A program made the translations under genes and the position numbers. Of a stretch of 64,000 bases of DNA, positions 46,195 to 57,517 are shown piece by piece; the first letter of the stretch is position 1, and each line of letters starts with the position of its first letter. Source of the stretch: Odontocerum albicorne (taxonomy: Eukaryota; Arthropoda; Insecta; Trichoptera; Odontoceridae); NCBI GenBank assembly GCA_949825065.1, contig OX463855.1:36074281-36138280 (forward strand), in the 5' to 3' direction. The notes below the pieces were generated by a model. The model was given only the letters and a program-made list of their open reading frames with translations. It did no database searches and was not told where the DNA came from.

Positions 46195-46525
46195 ACTAAC
46201 GGAAATCGAACTCTCAATCTCTGAGTTGGAAAAAAACCATCATACCAACAGGCCACGAAAGTCGTGGTATTTCATGCTGAGGAAATATTTTACTACAAAT
46301 ATTGTTATATTTATTGCATTATACTTTCGTTGTGAACAATACAACCTGGCGAGCTTATTGCTACGTAGCAATCTCTTCTAACTAACTACCAGAAAGATAT
46401 TAAATAGGCCTTAAGTGAAAACTAGACTGGAATTCTTTTTTCGTAATCTGGGTTCCAGCGGAATTTGAATCCGCAACCTCCGGGTTGGGAGACAGACGTC
46501 TTACTAACTAGGCTGTGGAGGTCGT
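46195..46525 (-). mobile_element. Two tRNA-derived SINEs, one nearly complete
   Basis: 46316-46525 is the best full-length copy: in - strand reading it has box A-like 'agcctagttagtaagacgtc', box B-like 'ggattcaaattcc', the body 'cagtctagttttcacttaag', and the tail 'agattgctacgtagcaataa'. 46195-46262 is a head fragment of another copy. Confidence 0.75.
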
Positions 46526-46747
46526 CTTATTGACTATTTGAAAGTTTTTATAAACATTAAAAGTTGCAGAAGAGATCCTGAATTTAAAAAAAAACTGCTT
46601 CGTGCCATCTCCACTCTTACTTTTATCTCTTGAAACTAAGTCCATTGATTATTCAGCAATAACATAATTTTAAAGGTATGTACAAGGTAAATTTTATCTT
46701 TATGGGAATACATAAAGTAACGCTTGAATAATTTAAATTATTGTACA

Positions 46748-46971
46748 AAAAGTTAAATATCTAACATCAGTTTCATTAAAAAGTTAAATATCTAACATCA
46801 GTTTCATTAAAAAGTTAAATATTTAACCTCAGTTTCATTAAAAAGTTAAATATCTAACATCAGTTTCATTAAAAAGTTAAATATTTAACCTCAGTTTCAT
46901 TAAAAAGTTAAATATCTAACATCAGTTTCATTAAAAAGTTAAATATCTAACATCAGTTTCATTAAAAAATA
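46748..46971. repeat. Tandem array, 31-bp unit, 7 copies
   Basis: The unit is 'aaaaagttaaatatctaac' followed by 'atcagtttcatt'. Two alternating variants ('atatctaacat' and 'atatttaacct') suggest expansion by pairs. 'gttaaatatctaac' is close to palindromic. Confidence 0.9.
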
Positions 46972-46991
46972 TTGAGAAGCATTGCATATAT

Positions 46992-47733
46992 CAGACGTGG
47001 GCAAATGCGGTTCCGAGAGCCGCATGCGGCTCTTCGTTGGGTTAAATGCGGCTCCCAATGTCTCTTATAAAAATATAGAAACTTTCTTTCCCCATTATAC
47101 TTGTATTCTCGCGATTTTCCTTTCTTCATGTTGTAAGTGACAAGATGCGCATGTATGAATGCAACTGTCAAAGACGCAAGTATTGTTGTACCATATACGT
47201 GTGTGCTGTGATTTCAATGAGAAGGGTGCGCGCGCATCTCTTGCCTCTTTATGTATAGGTATTTGCTGCCGATTTAGCTGCTTGCCGATTATTTTTCATT
47301 TTGGGTACAACATATATGTTAGTTATGAATCCATATGCTCCTCTATGAAGTTTGTAAAATTAAAACATCGTTCGCAGCTAACAAACGAGCATTTGAGAGT
47401 ATTGCTGCGAATGGCTGTAACAAATTTTAAACAAAATTTGAGAGATTTAGCTCAAAGTGATAAATACACTTTTTATTATATTATGTTTTTATTAAATAGA
47501 TTTTGAACTAATTATTTTGTGTTTTCTTTCTCATTTTTATATTTTCTTATATGTGTATTTTTTATACTTAACATAACAATTAAGATTTGTGTAGGGTATG
47601 ATATATAATACATTAGAATTACTGTATTTAATATAACGTGAGAACGTGAGTATGGTGTGGCTCTTTATATACGAGTATATGAAAATCCAGAATGTGGCTC
47701 TCGTTGACCTCATGTATGTTATGCCCACCCCTG
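46992..47733 (+). mobile_element. hAT element with transposase C-terminal relic
   Basis: The ends CAGACGTGGGCA and TGCCCACCCCTG are inverted repeats, with 8-bp flanks GCATATAT and GAATATAC (6 of 8 match). The frame at 47340-47500 encodes 'SSMKFVKLKHRSQLTNEHLR' and 'LLRMAVTNFKQNL', the hAT dimerisation domain of ZBED-like transposases. The remaining transposase is lost. Confidence 0.75.
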
Positions 47734-47867
47734 GAATATACCATGCATACATCTTTTGAAGCGTACAATTTTATCGAGGCGTCAAAACAATGCTTTTTTC
47801 ATAATAGAACATTTGACAATACAATTGGAACAATCGCGTGAAATATACGACACAATACTCTCAGAAC

Positions 47868-48070
47868 AAATTACCAGTTCTTGTTTCTCGTTTAGCCTGT
47901 AATTACGCCGGGTCCGACATGAATCAAACATCTGTGATCTTTAGAATCACCAAAGTCACGCCAGCGAGAAGCAATGCCATTGGACGGTTGCCAGCCAATG
48001 GTGTGTTGAATGTTGCGCGGGGCGTCGAGTCGGCGAAACGCCTTCATAAACAAGTTTTCTGGTTTTGAGG
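47868..48070. other. GC-rich island open in several frames, unidentified
   Basis: Within AT-rich DNA this 200-bp segment is open on the + strand (47838-48068, containing 'SVIFRITKVTPARSNAIG') and in two frames on the - strand ('TIGWQPSNGIASRWRDFGD' in one; 'NRPMALLLAGVTLVILKIT' in the other). I could not link it to a gene or a transposon family. It may be a conserved exon or a repeat with many genomic copies. Confidence 0.4.
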
Positions 48071-48579
48071 TGACAGAACATGTTTCGCGGTCAGGGTTGC
48101 CAACTTAATTCAATATTACTAATAAATTTACATGAAAAAAAAAACGTCGAATGGATCGATGATTCATAAAAAAAATATTTGCTAATTATCCCGACTGGGA
48201 GACGGCGTGATGGTATATATATATTTATCTGCCCTTTTTCTACTCACTATTGAGTGAGGTCACTCCTATGATTATCACTAGCGGTTTTCACATCTGTTGT
48301 ATTGGTAAAGACCTGGCAAGTTTTGTCATATGAGGGTATTGTCTACCTACGTTTTTTTTTAAGGACACCTAGTGATTTTGTTTCAGCATAGAATGCTTCG
48401 ATTTTAACCATATAAGTACACTTGGTGTGGTATTGAAATGCTGGAAAGAAAGAATGATTTGTACATGTAATAGTTGCCTCATTAGTAAATAGTCAAAGAC
48501 TTTAAGGATTCACGAATATGTAGGTTTCAGTTTTTAGTTTACAAGTTAGTCGTTTTATTTGGTTGTGGTCTTTATTAGT

Positions 48580-48790
48580 CTGTGTCTTGATTTACTCGCT
48601 GCCGGGTTAAGGCGATTTTCAAAGATTTCCATTTTTTGCGGTCTTTCGTCTTTCTTTGCCAGGTCACGTATGCGAATTTTACGAGAAGTCTCTCGCATCT
48701 ATTTTGGGGTCTTCTTCTCGGCCTAATTATTTATCGTAGTATCCAATCTGTGCTCCTTTTTGTCAATCTATTATCTTCGCTTCTCGCTAC
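48580..48790 (-). pseudogene. LINE (RTE-like) C-terminal relic
   Basis: The - strand reads, with shifts, 'RRRPQNRCERLL', then 'WQRKTKDRKKWKSLKIAL', similar to the end of endonuclease/reverse transcriptases. The alternative-tail repeat of the SINE at 45633 follows at 48841-48935. Confidence 0.5.
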
Positions 48791-49209
48791 TTTGTAAATA
48801 TAATTAAGATTTAAAAATAAATATAAATGATTGCAGCCCTATTCTCGGCCAATTTTATGGGTCTTGATTGGCAATGGCGAGAGTTGCCTTCCAAGTCTAG
48901 AGGCGTGGTGCTTGCGGATGATGAATAATGCAGACGCGGGTTAATAATGATGGTAGTTCAGAAATAACAAGTTAATTGGACATGTTCCTTTGTTCAACAT
49001 TTTATATGGCGATTAACCGAATGTCGGATGGCGCGGTGTGAAAAGAAATAATCATAAACTGTATGAATAACATGGCCCATGTTTGAGTCACTTGTCACAC
49101 CCGTTATTCAGCCGAGAAGTGGATATAATAGGCTTTAGTTTTTTTTTCAGGATATCCTGAGATTATGAATCACTGAACTTAAATTCTTGAAATCGTTACA
49201 TTTTTCAAT

Positions 49210-49742
49210 TTATTGGTTTTCAGTATGTTACTAAGAAGCTTAGCTCTCGTTTTTAATACATTGCATTCTATCTTTATTGTTTAAGTAATACTCATATGTA
49301 GTGTTAATTCGGCGCAATGAGATTAAATATTTCAGTATTTAAGTGCATCCCTCAGACGACCCTCTTCAGTAACATACATAGCAACATTTAATTACGCCAT
49401 TGTGAATTGAGATTGTTTTTGATGCTGTATTCGTAAACTGAGCTCTTAACAGTATCACCACTCGCACACTAAATGAGTTTGTTAAATGAATCTCCTGATA
49501 TCGACATCTTCTACATCTCTATAGATAAATTTAAGATTAAACTCCTAAATAATTCTTGTTGGTATACCGACTCCCTTCCCTGGGGCCTCTCAGTACTAAG
49601 TTACTCATGCCTATGAGTAATATAGTTCCTGTTATTATGCTATACGCATATTTAGATTTCACAATATTTTTTCTTGTTATTACGAGTATATTTGATTGGG
49701 TTATATCTGTATCAAATGTAAAAAAAAAACAAAAAAAAAAAA
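49210..49742 (+). pseudogene. LINE 3' end with A-rich tail
   Basis: The piece 'SPDIDIFYISIDKFKIKLLN' parallels 'SDIDIFHITLPKAKVNFLL' of the LINE at 44460-45085. It ends with an A-run (49716-49742). Strongly decayed. Confidence 0.5.
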
Positions 49743-49782
49743 TTTAATATGAAAAATTATAAATGTTCATATAACATATTAT

Positions 49783-50000
49783 AACGACCTCCGTGGTCTT
49801 GTTGTTAAGAAATTAATCTCACAACTGGGGGGTTGATGGTTCATTCCTCGTTTGAACCCAGCTTTTTTAAAAAGGAATTCCAGTTGGATTTTTATTTATG
49901 ACTTATTGCTTATCCTTTTAATTGGTTAGAAGTAGCAATAAGCCAACTTAATTAAACTATACTCGAATACATCGAAAGTGTAATACAATATAATACAAGT
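49783..50000 (+). mobile_element. tRNA-derived SINE
   Basis: The head 'acgacctccgtggtcttgtt', box B-like 'tggttcattcct', body 'aattccagttggattttta' and tail 'agtagcaataagccaac' are in standard order. Confidence 0.65.
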
Positions 50001-50640
50001 TATTTGGTTGGATTGCTTTTTAACGTTTGTATTTTTTTTCTTGGCATAGTTGGTACCGACTGTGTCGCATAATACTTATGTGTTTATTGAAATGTGACAA
50101 TATATTTCAACCAACCAGAAAGATTTTACAGACGCTTTAAGTGAATATCAAATGTGTGGTTGAATTGCGAGGAGAATTTTCCACACAGACCTTAAGTTAC
50201 ACCCGTACAAAATTATGGTTTTAAAATAGCGTAATGGACGTGACTGCAGTGCATATATTATCTGAAAGCTGCTATCCGACACGAAATCGGGACAATAACA
50301 TACCACCAAAAATGACTAGGAGAGTAATGCAAAACTTTAGGGCGAGAATAGAGACACGTATAAATAATATAATTTAAAAAATAAGATAATAAATGGAAAA
50401 AAAATCATAACAAAGTTATGGTATCTTTTTTGTGGACTTTTTTAAACAAGTAATCATTTCTACCGCACCTGTATTACAATTCTAATTACTCAGTATTCGA
50501 TTATTTCCCTTATTATAATAAGCAATTATTTATTTTTGTATTAATTATAATCATTACAAGGCATCTTTAATATTTGAATGGTAAGATAAAAGTGTTGGTC
50601 TGAATTCCTCTACGAGATAAGTGAATATACATGTGATAAT
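50001..50640. other. Spacer with one partial SINE tail
   Basis: Only a short SINE-like tail, 'atttcaaccaaccagaaaga' (about 50103), is recognisable; the rest is AT-rich. Confidence 0.35.
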
Positions 50641-50649
50641 TTTATGATT

Positions 50650-51110
50650 CAAGAAGATACACAATCGACCTTTTCAAAAATTGAAACAAATAAAACACTA
50701 ACAGGTTGTCCGGAAATTGATTGTGTATATTTAAGTCGAATACTAAAAGATAATAACACCAAATGTTCGTGGAGGGTGGTTTATGAAATTTTCAGTATTT
50801 CAGCAATCTCTTGTGTAGTTGAAAACTGATTTTTCTCGATCAAAGTTTTGATTTGGTCATCTTCTAAGTTAAATTAATTGGTCTTCCATATCCGACACCA
50901 TCTTCGAGTGACGTGACACCATTTTCGAGTGACGTGACACCATCTTCGAGTGACGTATCACCATTATAGAATTATTTAAACCACATTTGACACATGCTAT
51001 CGCATAGAGCATCTTCCACACAAACTACATATTTTGACTTGTGTCACACTTTTTCTCTTGCGGTAGTAAAAAAGTATCAAATACCAAAAAAAAAAAACAA
51101 AACAAATTAT
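50650..51110 (-). pseudogene. mariner N-terminal relic with internal triplication
   Basis: On the - strand: 'KCDTSQNM' and 'AIACVKCGLN' (51090-50980), then 'TSLEDGVTSLENGVTSLEDG' (three copies of a 9-residue/27-bp unit, 50962-50885), then 'EDDQIKTLIEKNQFSTTQEI' and 'AEILKIS', the helix-turn-helix part. The single SLEDG of mariners has been tandemly multiplied. Stops are present and no catalytic domain follows. Confidence 0.65.
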
Positions 51111-51254
51111 GTTCCATCATCAAAATGACGCCGAAAAACACCACTTAAGAAATTTATGCTAAAATATTCAATTTCATAATAATATACATTCAGCACGTTT
51201 CGAATGAAGTTAATAATACATTTTTTATCCTTACGACATCTATCTGAGAAAATA

Positions 51255-52140
51255 TTTTCCGTACAACCCAGAATAAAGAACTTGATAATCATGTAGAGTA
51301 GAGTAATAATACAGAAAACTTGATAATCATATAAAGAAGAGTACCAATACAAAGGACTTGACAATCATGTAGAGTAGAATACTAATACAGAGAACTTCAT
51401 AATCGTAAAAAGTAGAGTAGCAATACAAATAAATTGATAATCATATGGAGTAGAGTAACAATACGGAAAACTTGAAATCATATAAAGTAAAGTAAAGCTA
51501 CAGAGAACTTCATAATCATATAAAGTAGAGTACCAATACAGAGAACTTGATAAACATTTAGAGTAGAGTACCAATACGGAGAACTTGATAATCATATATA
51601 TATATATTAGAGCTGTGATATAGAGTACTTGGTAATCATACAGAGTAGAGTACCAATACAGATGATTTGATAAGCATATAAAGTAGATTATCAATACAGA
51701 TAACTTGATAATCATATTGAGTAGAGTAACAACAACAAAAAGCTTGATAATCACATATAGTAGAGCATCAATACAAAAAACTTGATAAACATATAGATTA
51801 GAGTACCAATACAGATAACTTGATAATCATATAGATTAGAGTAATGATACAGAGTAGAGTACCAATACAGATGACTTGATATTTATATAGAGTAGAGTAC
51901 TAATACAGATAACTTGATAATCATATTGAGTAGAGTAACAACACAAAAAAAATGATAATCACATGTAGTGGAGTACCAATACAGAGAACTTGATAATCAT
52001 GTAGAGTAGAGTACCAATACAGATAAAATGAAAATCATATAGAGTAGAGTAACAATATAGATAACTTGATAATCATGTTGAGTAGAGTAACAATACAGAG
52101 TACTTGATAATCATATATGTTAGAGTAGAGTAGATTTTAG
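51255..52140. repeat. Degenerate tandem array, ~37-bp unit, >20 copies
   Basis: The phrases 'acttgataatcatat', 'agagtagagta' and 'caatacagag' alternate through the whole block with a mean spacing of about 37 bp. Units vary much more than in the other arrays, so it is old. The - strand open frames (51107-51754) are its translations, not genes. Confidence 0.85.
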
Positions 52141-52860
52141 TTTATTCTTAACAAATCATCTATTTTCAGATGTAAATCTCATGTCACTACTTAATCCATA
52201 AATAGTTCTAGAAACAACGCCTCGTAGCGTGTTGTCACCATACACAGAATTCCTTCTTATAATCCTTATTTACTCTATAGTATGTCTTGTCGATTTAGTG
52301 GAGTAGCCATGGCCTATTTAATTTTTTTTTTACAATTGTTCTAAAATAATTTTTATTTTAAATAGATTTTAAAATTATTCTAATATATCGTTTTGTCACT
52401 AAATAATAATTGAATACATCTGAGTCGTTATTCTTATCGCCGTTAAATCGGCGTATCGTTATAAGCTTAATGGCGGCATAAAAATATCAAATTTGTCTGT
52501 CTTCTGTGACAAAAACGTGATACTCCATAGCTCATACTTTTATGTCCTATTTTATCTTTTATCATTTCTCTTAGTCTTTAATAATATTTAATTGTGTTTT
52601 AAAAGAAATGAAAAAAAAAAGCCGTCTTTTGATGTTGAAGATGTCAATATCAGAGATCTCATTAAAAAAAGGACAATCAACGAAAAAGGGAAAGTGTACT
52701 CAGCAATAAAGTTCTTTTTAAAATATCGCATCAAGTACTGTCCACATAACGCACATGACGATTTCCTTGATAAGATATTTATCTTCCAGACTGAGAATTG
52801 CTAATATGATTTCCAGTTTTTTTTTAAAGGGTCCTTTCAGGTTTTCATCTCAAGATTTAT
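52141..52860. other. Spacer, nothing recognised
   Basis: The frame 52592-52804 is open for 70 codons, but A-rich composition explains its Lys content and I see no motif. No repeat terminus. Confidence 0.35.
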
Positions 52861-52865
52861 TTAAA

Positions 52866-53400
52866 CATCGTACTAGGTGGCTGGAAGAAGTTACCATATG
52901 GCAATAAGTTCGACAGGTTTTAATGTATACATCAGAAATATAGAACAATGCAATTTGTAGACGATCTCCGTGGCTTCGTTTATAAGATGCATCTCATCCA
53001 ATCCGGAGTTGCGGTTTCGATTCCCGGTGAACACAGATTAAAAAAAAAAAGTTACTATCTGATTAATATTTAATGCCTCTTTAGCATCTTTATAGTTGAA
53101 TGGAATAGATTGCCATGGCGTACAATATGTAAAAATATCCAGGCAGTAGAATCTGTATTTCACGGTTCGATTCCGTCTTAAACAAAATATGTAAAAGGAT
53201 TGTTTGGTTTTTTTGTTTGTTTTTTTTTTTTTTTGTTTTGTTGTTTTTTGTTTTGTTTTGTTGTTTTTTGTTTTGTTTTGTTGTTTGTTTTTGTTTTGTT
53301 TTGTTGTTTGTTTATTTGTTTTGTTGTTTGTTTTTTTAATAACCCACCAGTTTATACAGTATGCGAATACAATAAAAGCGTAATGCAATATAAAAAATAA
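52866..53400 (+). mobile_element. SINE fragments with (TTTTG)n tract
   Basis: A tail fragment (52880-52950, 'gaagttaccatatggcaata') and a copy with head and tail ('gacgatctccgtggcttcgt', 'ggtttcgattcccg', about 52958-53130) are followed by a poor third copy whose linker has grown to a TTTTG-rich tract (53200-53338) and ends in 'acccaccagtttatacagta'. The frames through the tract are low complexity. Confidence 0.6.
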
Positions 53401-54056
53401 TGTAAAAATACTGGTGACTTTTAATCATGTGACATTTCAGAGAAAAAAAAATAAACTTTAAACCCGCATGATCGTGCAGACTTGTCACTTCTAATAAGAT
53501 ACTCGTATTATCACGTTTAACGTCACACGCAAATATCATATAATCTAGCTGATTATAGCACCAATGTAAATAATCAAGTGTATTGATTAGCTGAGCCAAG
53601 TAGATAAAAAAATTTGTAACTATTAAAGAATCGAGATTGCCAGGGTACAGATGCGAAAAATTAAAACCTAATAATAATAATAGAAGGACAGCTTATATAG
53701 CGTCGTTTAGAGAGCAAATACTCCTCAAGAGCACTCTTAGGCCTCGGCCACATAGGAAGGAGCCTCGCTTGATGCTTAGAGGTATGTTGCGAGTTAGGCG
53801 ACATATCCTAGCGAACCAACGTACCGTATACTATCGCAGTTGCCACATTGCACGCTTCGCGCCACGTTGCAATGAAATTGGTTAGTTTTGAGAGTGACAT
53901 CGTGTGTTGATTCAACCGTTCCCATGCAACCCACCAAGTTTTGCCACAACATTCCGTTTGTTGGGATGTGGGACACACCAAGTTTTCTATAAATTGGGAG
54001 ATAAACACAAAATAACAAAAAACGGGCATATCAACTTCTGCCATAAAGCCACAGAT
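53401..54056. other. Spacer, nothing firmly recognised
   Basis: A GC-richer segment (53735-53880) begins 'ggcctcggccacatagg', which resembles a transposon end, but no matching partner was found. The frames 53637-53885 and 53794-54044 lie on opposite strands of it and are not supported. Confidence 0.3.
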
Positions 54057-54150
54057 TTATAGTTAACATTGTGGAGGTTTAAAGACATTGTAATTTGTTT
54101 TATCAAACACTGTTTATTCCACTTTTTGTAACGGTATAACCCTACGCGAT
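54057..54150 (-). mobile_element. Penelope-like fragment
   Basis: The constant terminus ('tttatagttaacattgtgg') and the core ('actgtttattccactttttg') are present, truncated at 'aaccctac'. Confidence 0.55.
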
Positions 54151-54202
54151 GGGTCACTTTGTCCCATCGCGTTAATAAAAAAATAAATTTAGTTTATTTA
54201 TT

Positions 54203-54352
54203 ATGAACCCAGTTTAAAAAAATAAGATTTTAGTCTGGTTTTCATTCAAGGCTCATTTAACATATTTCTGGTTGGTTGGCAGACATTGCCAAATAACAAT
54301 AAACCTGCCAGGTTGCACTGTATACAACGAAAGTATAGTACAATACAATAGA
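54203..54352 (+). mobile_element. tRNA-SINE without head
   Basis: The body 'agtctggttttcattcaagg' and tail 'gccaaataacaataaacctg', ending in the 'acaatacaata' tail. 5'-truncated. Confidence 0.65.
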
Positions 54353-54828
54353 TCGGGCTCGATGGGAATTTATTTTGTTTTCCATAACAGCGTAAGTGGT
54401 GGTGGGATCAAATTGAACTTAACTTCTTCCAATTAGCTAGAAACTCGCATGTGAAAATCACACTGAAACCCATATTTAAAAAAAATTGGTTGTCAAAAAA
54501 ATCGAATCTGAAATTTCGACGCTGGAAAACATTTATTAACAAGATGTCTAGTGGGCATATCAAAATACAGCGTCAATAATATTTACGTACGAGTACTGTA
54601 ATTTTTATCATATTGTTCCACTTACTAAGAAAACAAAGAATGATTCACATTATATTCGTTTTGGATGTACCCAAGGATCATGACGAAATTGATAAGATAC
54701 GAGTGTTCCCGTGCATATAGCATTTAACATATAACATACTGGTCGTAAAATGGGCTACAATCACAACACTGTCCAACAAAACGGTTTTCTGTTCGGTTAG
54801 AGTAATATTAACAGTAACTAAATGTGTT

Positions 54829-54990
54829 GTAAACAAACAGTCTTGTTTGCGCTCCCCTGAAGATGAGATGAAAGCCTTGAAACCAGTAGGGTTATACCGT
54901 CACAAAAAAGTGGAATAAACAGTGTTTGATAAAAATAAATTACAATGTCTTTAAACCTCCACAACGTTAATGCCTTAACTATAAACAACA
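54829..54990 (+). mobile_element. Penelope-like copy with 14-bp TSD
   Basis: TAACTAAATGTGTT flanks it at 54815-54828 and 54991-55004. The right end is the family's constant terminus ('cttaactataaacaaca'). The left end is a different truncation point from the other copies, with 'gtaaacaaacagtcttgttt' showing a short self-inverted start. It inserted just 5' of the reverse-transcriptase relic. Confidence 0.75.
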
Positions 54991-55004
54991 TAACTAAATG
55001 TGTT

Positions 55005-55470
55005 TGCAGATAATGTTGAAGTGCTATGTTCGGTCTGTTCTGTTGTATGGCTCGGAAACATGGACGCTGAAGGTTCATACTATAAATCGGTTGGAAGCGT
55101 TCGAGATGTGGTTGCACAGGATAATGCTTCGTATACCGTGGACTGATATGATCACAAATTCGGAGGTCTTGAGGAGAGCTAATTGCCGTCGACAGTTGCT
55201 GTTTGCCGTATGTGCATATTAAGGTCCGCAAGATATCCTATCTGGGTAACAGTTTACGTGGAGAGAAGTACGAAATACTCCAGTTGATACTGATGGGTAA
55301 GATCGAGGGGTAGCGTGGTCCTGGTAGAAGGCAAACATCTTGGCTGCGCAATATAAGATACTGAGCGGGGATGAGGCGTGTGGAAGACCTGTTTCGGGTT
55401 GCGCAAAATAGAGAAGCCTTTGCCATAGTGATTGCCAACGTCGGGGGGACCTGATAGGGCACGACAAGAA
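55005..55470 (+). pseudogene. RTE-like LINE C-terminus
   Basis: The frame reads 'LKCYVRSVLLYGSETWTLKV', 'RLEAFEMWLHRIMLRIPWTD' and 'NSEVLRRA', then stops and frameshifts, and ends 'RRGDLIGH'-like. Same element type as 20860-21970 but a different subfamily. Confidence 0.8.
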
Positions 55471-55546
55471 GAAGAAATGTGTTTTGCAAATATTTATATG
55501 AAATTCTTCATGGATTAAAATAATATCTCTATTTTTAGATATAAAC

Positions 55547-55835
55547 GTTCTCCGTGGCATAGTTGATAAGACGCATGTCTCTTAACCCGAAGGTTACGGG
55601 TACGATTCCCGTTGGAACCCAGATTTAAAAAAATAAATAAAAGGATTAATGGTTTTCACTTAAGGATTCTTTAACATGTTTATTTATTAACTTATGTATT
55701 TAACACTTCATTGTAAAACTATTTCGCAGACTTATTTCCAGGTGGTAATCTCTTCGGACTAACCAGATAAAATTAAACAAAGAACATGGTCCCAAAATAA
55801 AAATGTTCAAATACTTATTAACCCTTACAAAATTT
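55547..55835 (+). mobile_element. SINE head (+) joined to LINE 3' tail (-)
   Basis: 55547-55680 is a good tRNA-like head ('ggcatagttgataagacgca', 'gtacgattcccg') and body. 55685-55835 is the inverted 3' end of the LINE family of 24594-25012 ('ggtggtaatctcttcggact'). Two adjacent insertions. Confidence 0.65.
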
Positions 55836-56219
55836 ATGAACAATATACAAAGTAAAAATAAAAGTGAGTTACGGCGAAGAGGAAAAAAAAAATACTTCTA
55901 CGAACAATTTCTGAAGATGAAAATTGCTACGTTTTCGAAACGTCGGCATTATAAGCCAAACCTCGCGGTACAAAATTACGAAAAAAACCTAATACAACAG
56001 ATTAAAAAAAATAGGTTGAGTGAAAAAGAATAGAAAGGTGGTTGGAATCAAACAGCTCCTACAGTTTCTATGCATTTTTACATTACCTACTTTTAAAATG
56101 TCAATTCAGTTGGAAATTGAAGCTGTGTTCTTTTTTCTTCTTCTGTAAGTGAGTGAGTTGTTGCATACCAGAAAACTCCAAAACTAAAGAATAGATTTGA
56201 CCGAAGTCTTATATATCAT

Positions 56220-56568
56220 TTTATATGTCTTTCTATACCACGCCTTCCCCTCACATTTGCACTATGTATTTGTTTTATAGCATATCTTCATTGATCTGTT
56301 CCACGTGTCCAAGCCACCCCCAGAGCACTCTTCCGTACACCTTTTCTAGTTTTATATATTTTTTCCTACAACTCCTACGATTTCTGACTTTTTAGATTTT
56401 CTTCTTTCAAAATATCATGCACTTGATCCTATCAAATTGCCCTTGGTCTTACGCCTTCCACTCATATTTGCACAGTATATTTGTTTTGTTGGTCTTTTTT
56501 TATTCATTCGTTCCACGTGCTTCAACCATCTCAGTGTGCTTTTCTTTATATTCCTCAGCCCATCAACC
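56220..56568 (-). pseudogene. RTE-like LINE C-terminal relics, two in tandem
   Basis: On the - strand 'RWLKHVERMNKKRPTKQIYC' and 'ANMSGRRKTKG' appear at 56570-56440, and a second version ('GGLDTWNRSMKI', 'CKCEGKAWY') at 56340-56230. Both resemble 60890-61010. Confidence 0.6.
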
Positions 56569-56789
56569 TTAACACTTGCCACCCTGTGATGGATACCGAG
56601 TGACCAAGACTTTAATTTTATATGATTATTCGACGTTTTAATACATAATAAAATGATTTTTATAGCTAATTACAAAAAATAACTTAGCAGACTGCATAAT
56701 TTTAATTTAAAACACACATTTTTCACTAGACGCTTAGCGTCCGGCACAGTGACTGGCGGAATTTTTTAGCACAGTAAGGCAAGTGTTAA
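56569..56789. mobile_element. piggyBac-type MITE with perfect TTAA and 12-bp TIR
   Basis: TTAACACTTGCC at the left and GGCAAGTGTTAA at the right are exact complements, and the TTAA target site is intact on both sides. It is 221 bp, with no coding, and of a different family from 6403-7021, though the right part ('attttttagcacag') is shared. Confidence 0.8.
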
Positions 56790-57384
56790 GTTCACATTCA
56801 TCCTTAACCACCTAATTCCGTATTCTACTATACATTTGTCACCCCCATCTATAAAGTGCACGCATTTCTACAACATCAATGAGACTCTATTATATTTGAA
56901 CAAATTAATAAATAGTTTGCATAATCGTCCAAATAATAAAGATTTTGAGTGATTGACAGCGGTCATTCTTAGTGCGAAGAGTATGGCATTGTTCGGTGTC
57001 TATTATCGCGCCAGGTAAGATAGTTCATTTGACTGAAAACCGCAAAGTTACCAGACAATGGTCCATGAAAAGGGTTGAAGAGGATGCAAGTAATCATAAC
57101 TGACAGATATCCACTCCAGAACAGAGGAATATCCAAGTACAAAGGGACTGGCTCAAGAACGGGAAAGGTCTATTCAGTACGGTACAATACACTTAATATG
57201 TCCGAGAAGGGAGAACTTCGGCCATTTGTTGATGTAGTCTATTTATATTGTAGTACTTTTTCAAGATATTTGATCGAATAGTAAAGATGATAAATTGGTT
57301 GAATAAAAATGTTTTGTTGCTGGTCATAATAGATCAAAGTTCAGAAATATTAGTTTTAAACGTTTTTCAGAGCTGTAATATATT

Positions 57385-57505
57385 TTCGTTGTAAACGTTA
57401 CAACTTGGGGGGCTTATTGTTATTTGACAATCTCTTCCAATCTACCAAAAATGTGTAAAAAAGTCTTTTAAATAAAAATCAGACTGAAGTTCGATTTTAT
57501 AAAAA
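57385..57505 (-). mobile_element. tRNA-SINE tail and body
   Basis: 'tgtaaacgttacaacttggg', 'gacaatctcttccaatctac' and 'aaaatcagactgaa' are in family order, inverted; the head was cut by the next insertion. Confidence 0.6.
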
Positions 57506-57517
57506 AATAGATTTGAA

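Noticed and set aside
47868..48070. Taking the hydrophobic - strand frame as the missing membrane exon of the gene at 37146-40781
   Set aside because: No donor site in that frame gives the required phase 2 junction with the exon at 40781.
51255..52140. CRISPR-like appearance of regularly spaced repeats
   Set aside because: There are no unique spacers; units are contiguous and degenerate, and the DNA is eukaryotic.
52592..52804. 70-codon Lys-rich frame
   Set aside because: Composition explains it; no motif, splice context or partner exon.
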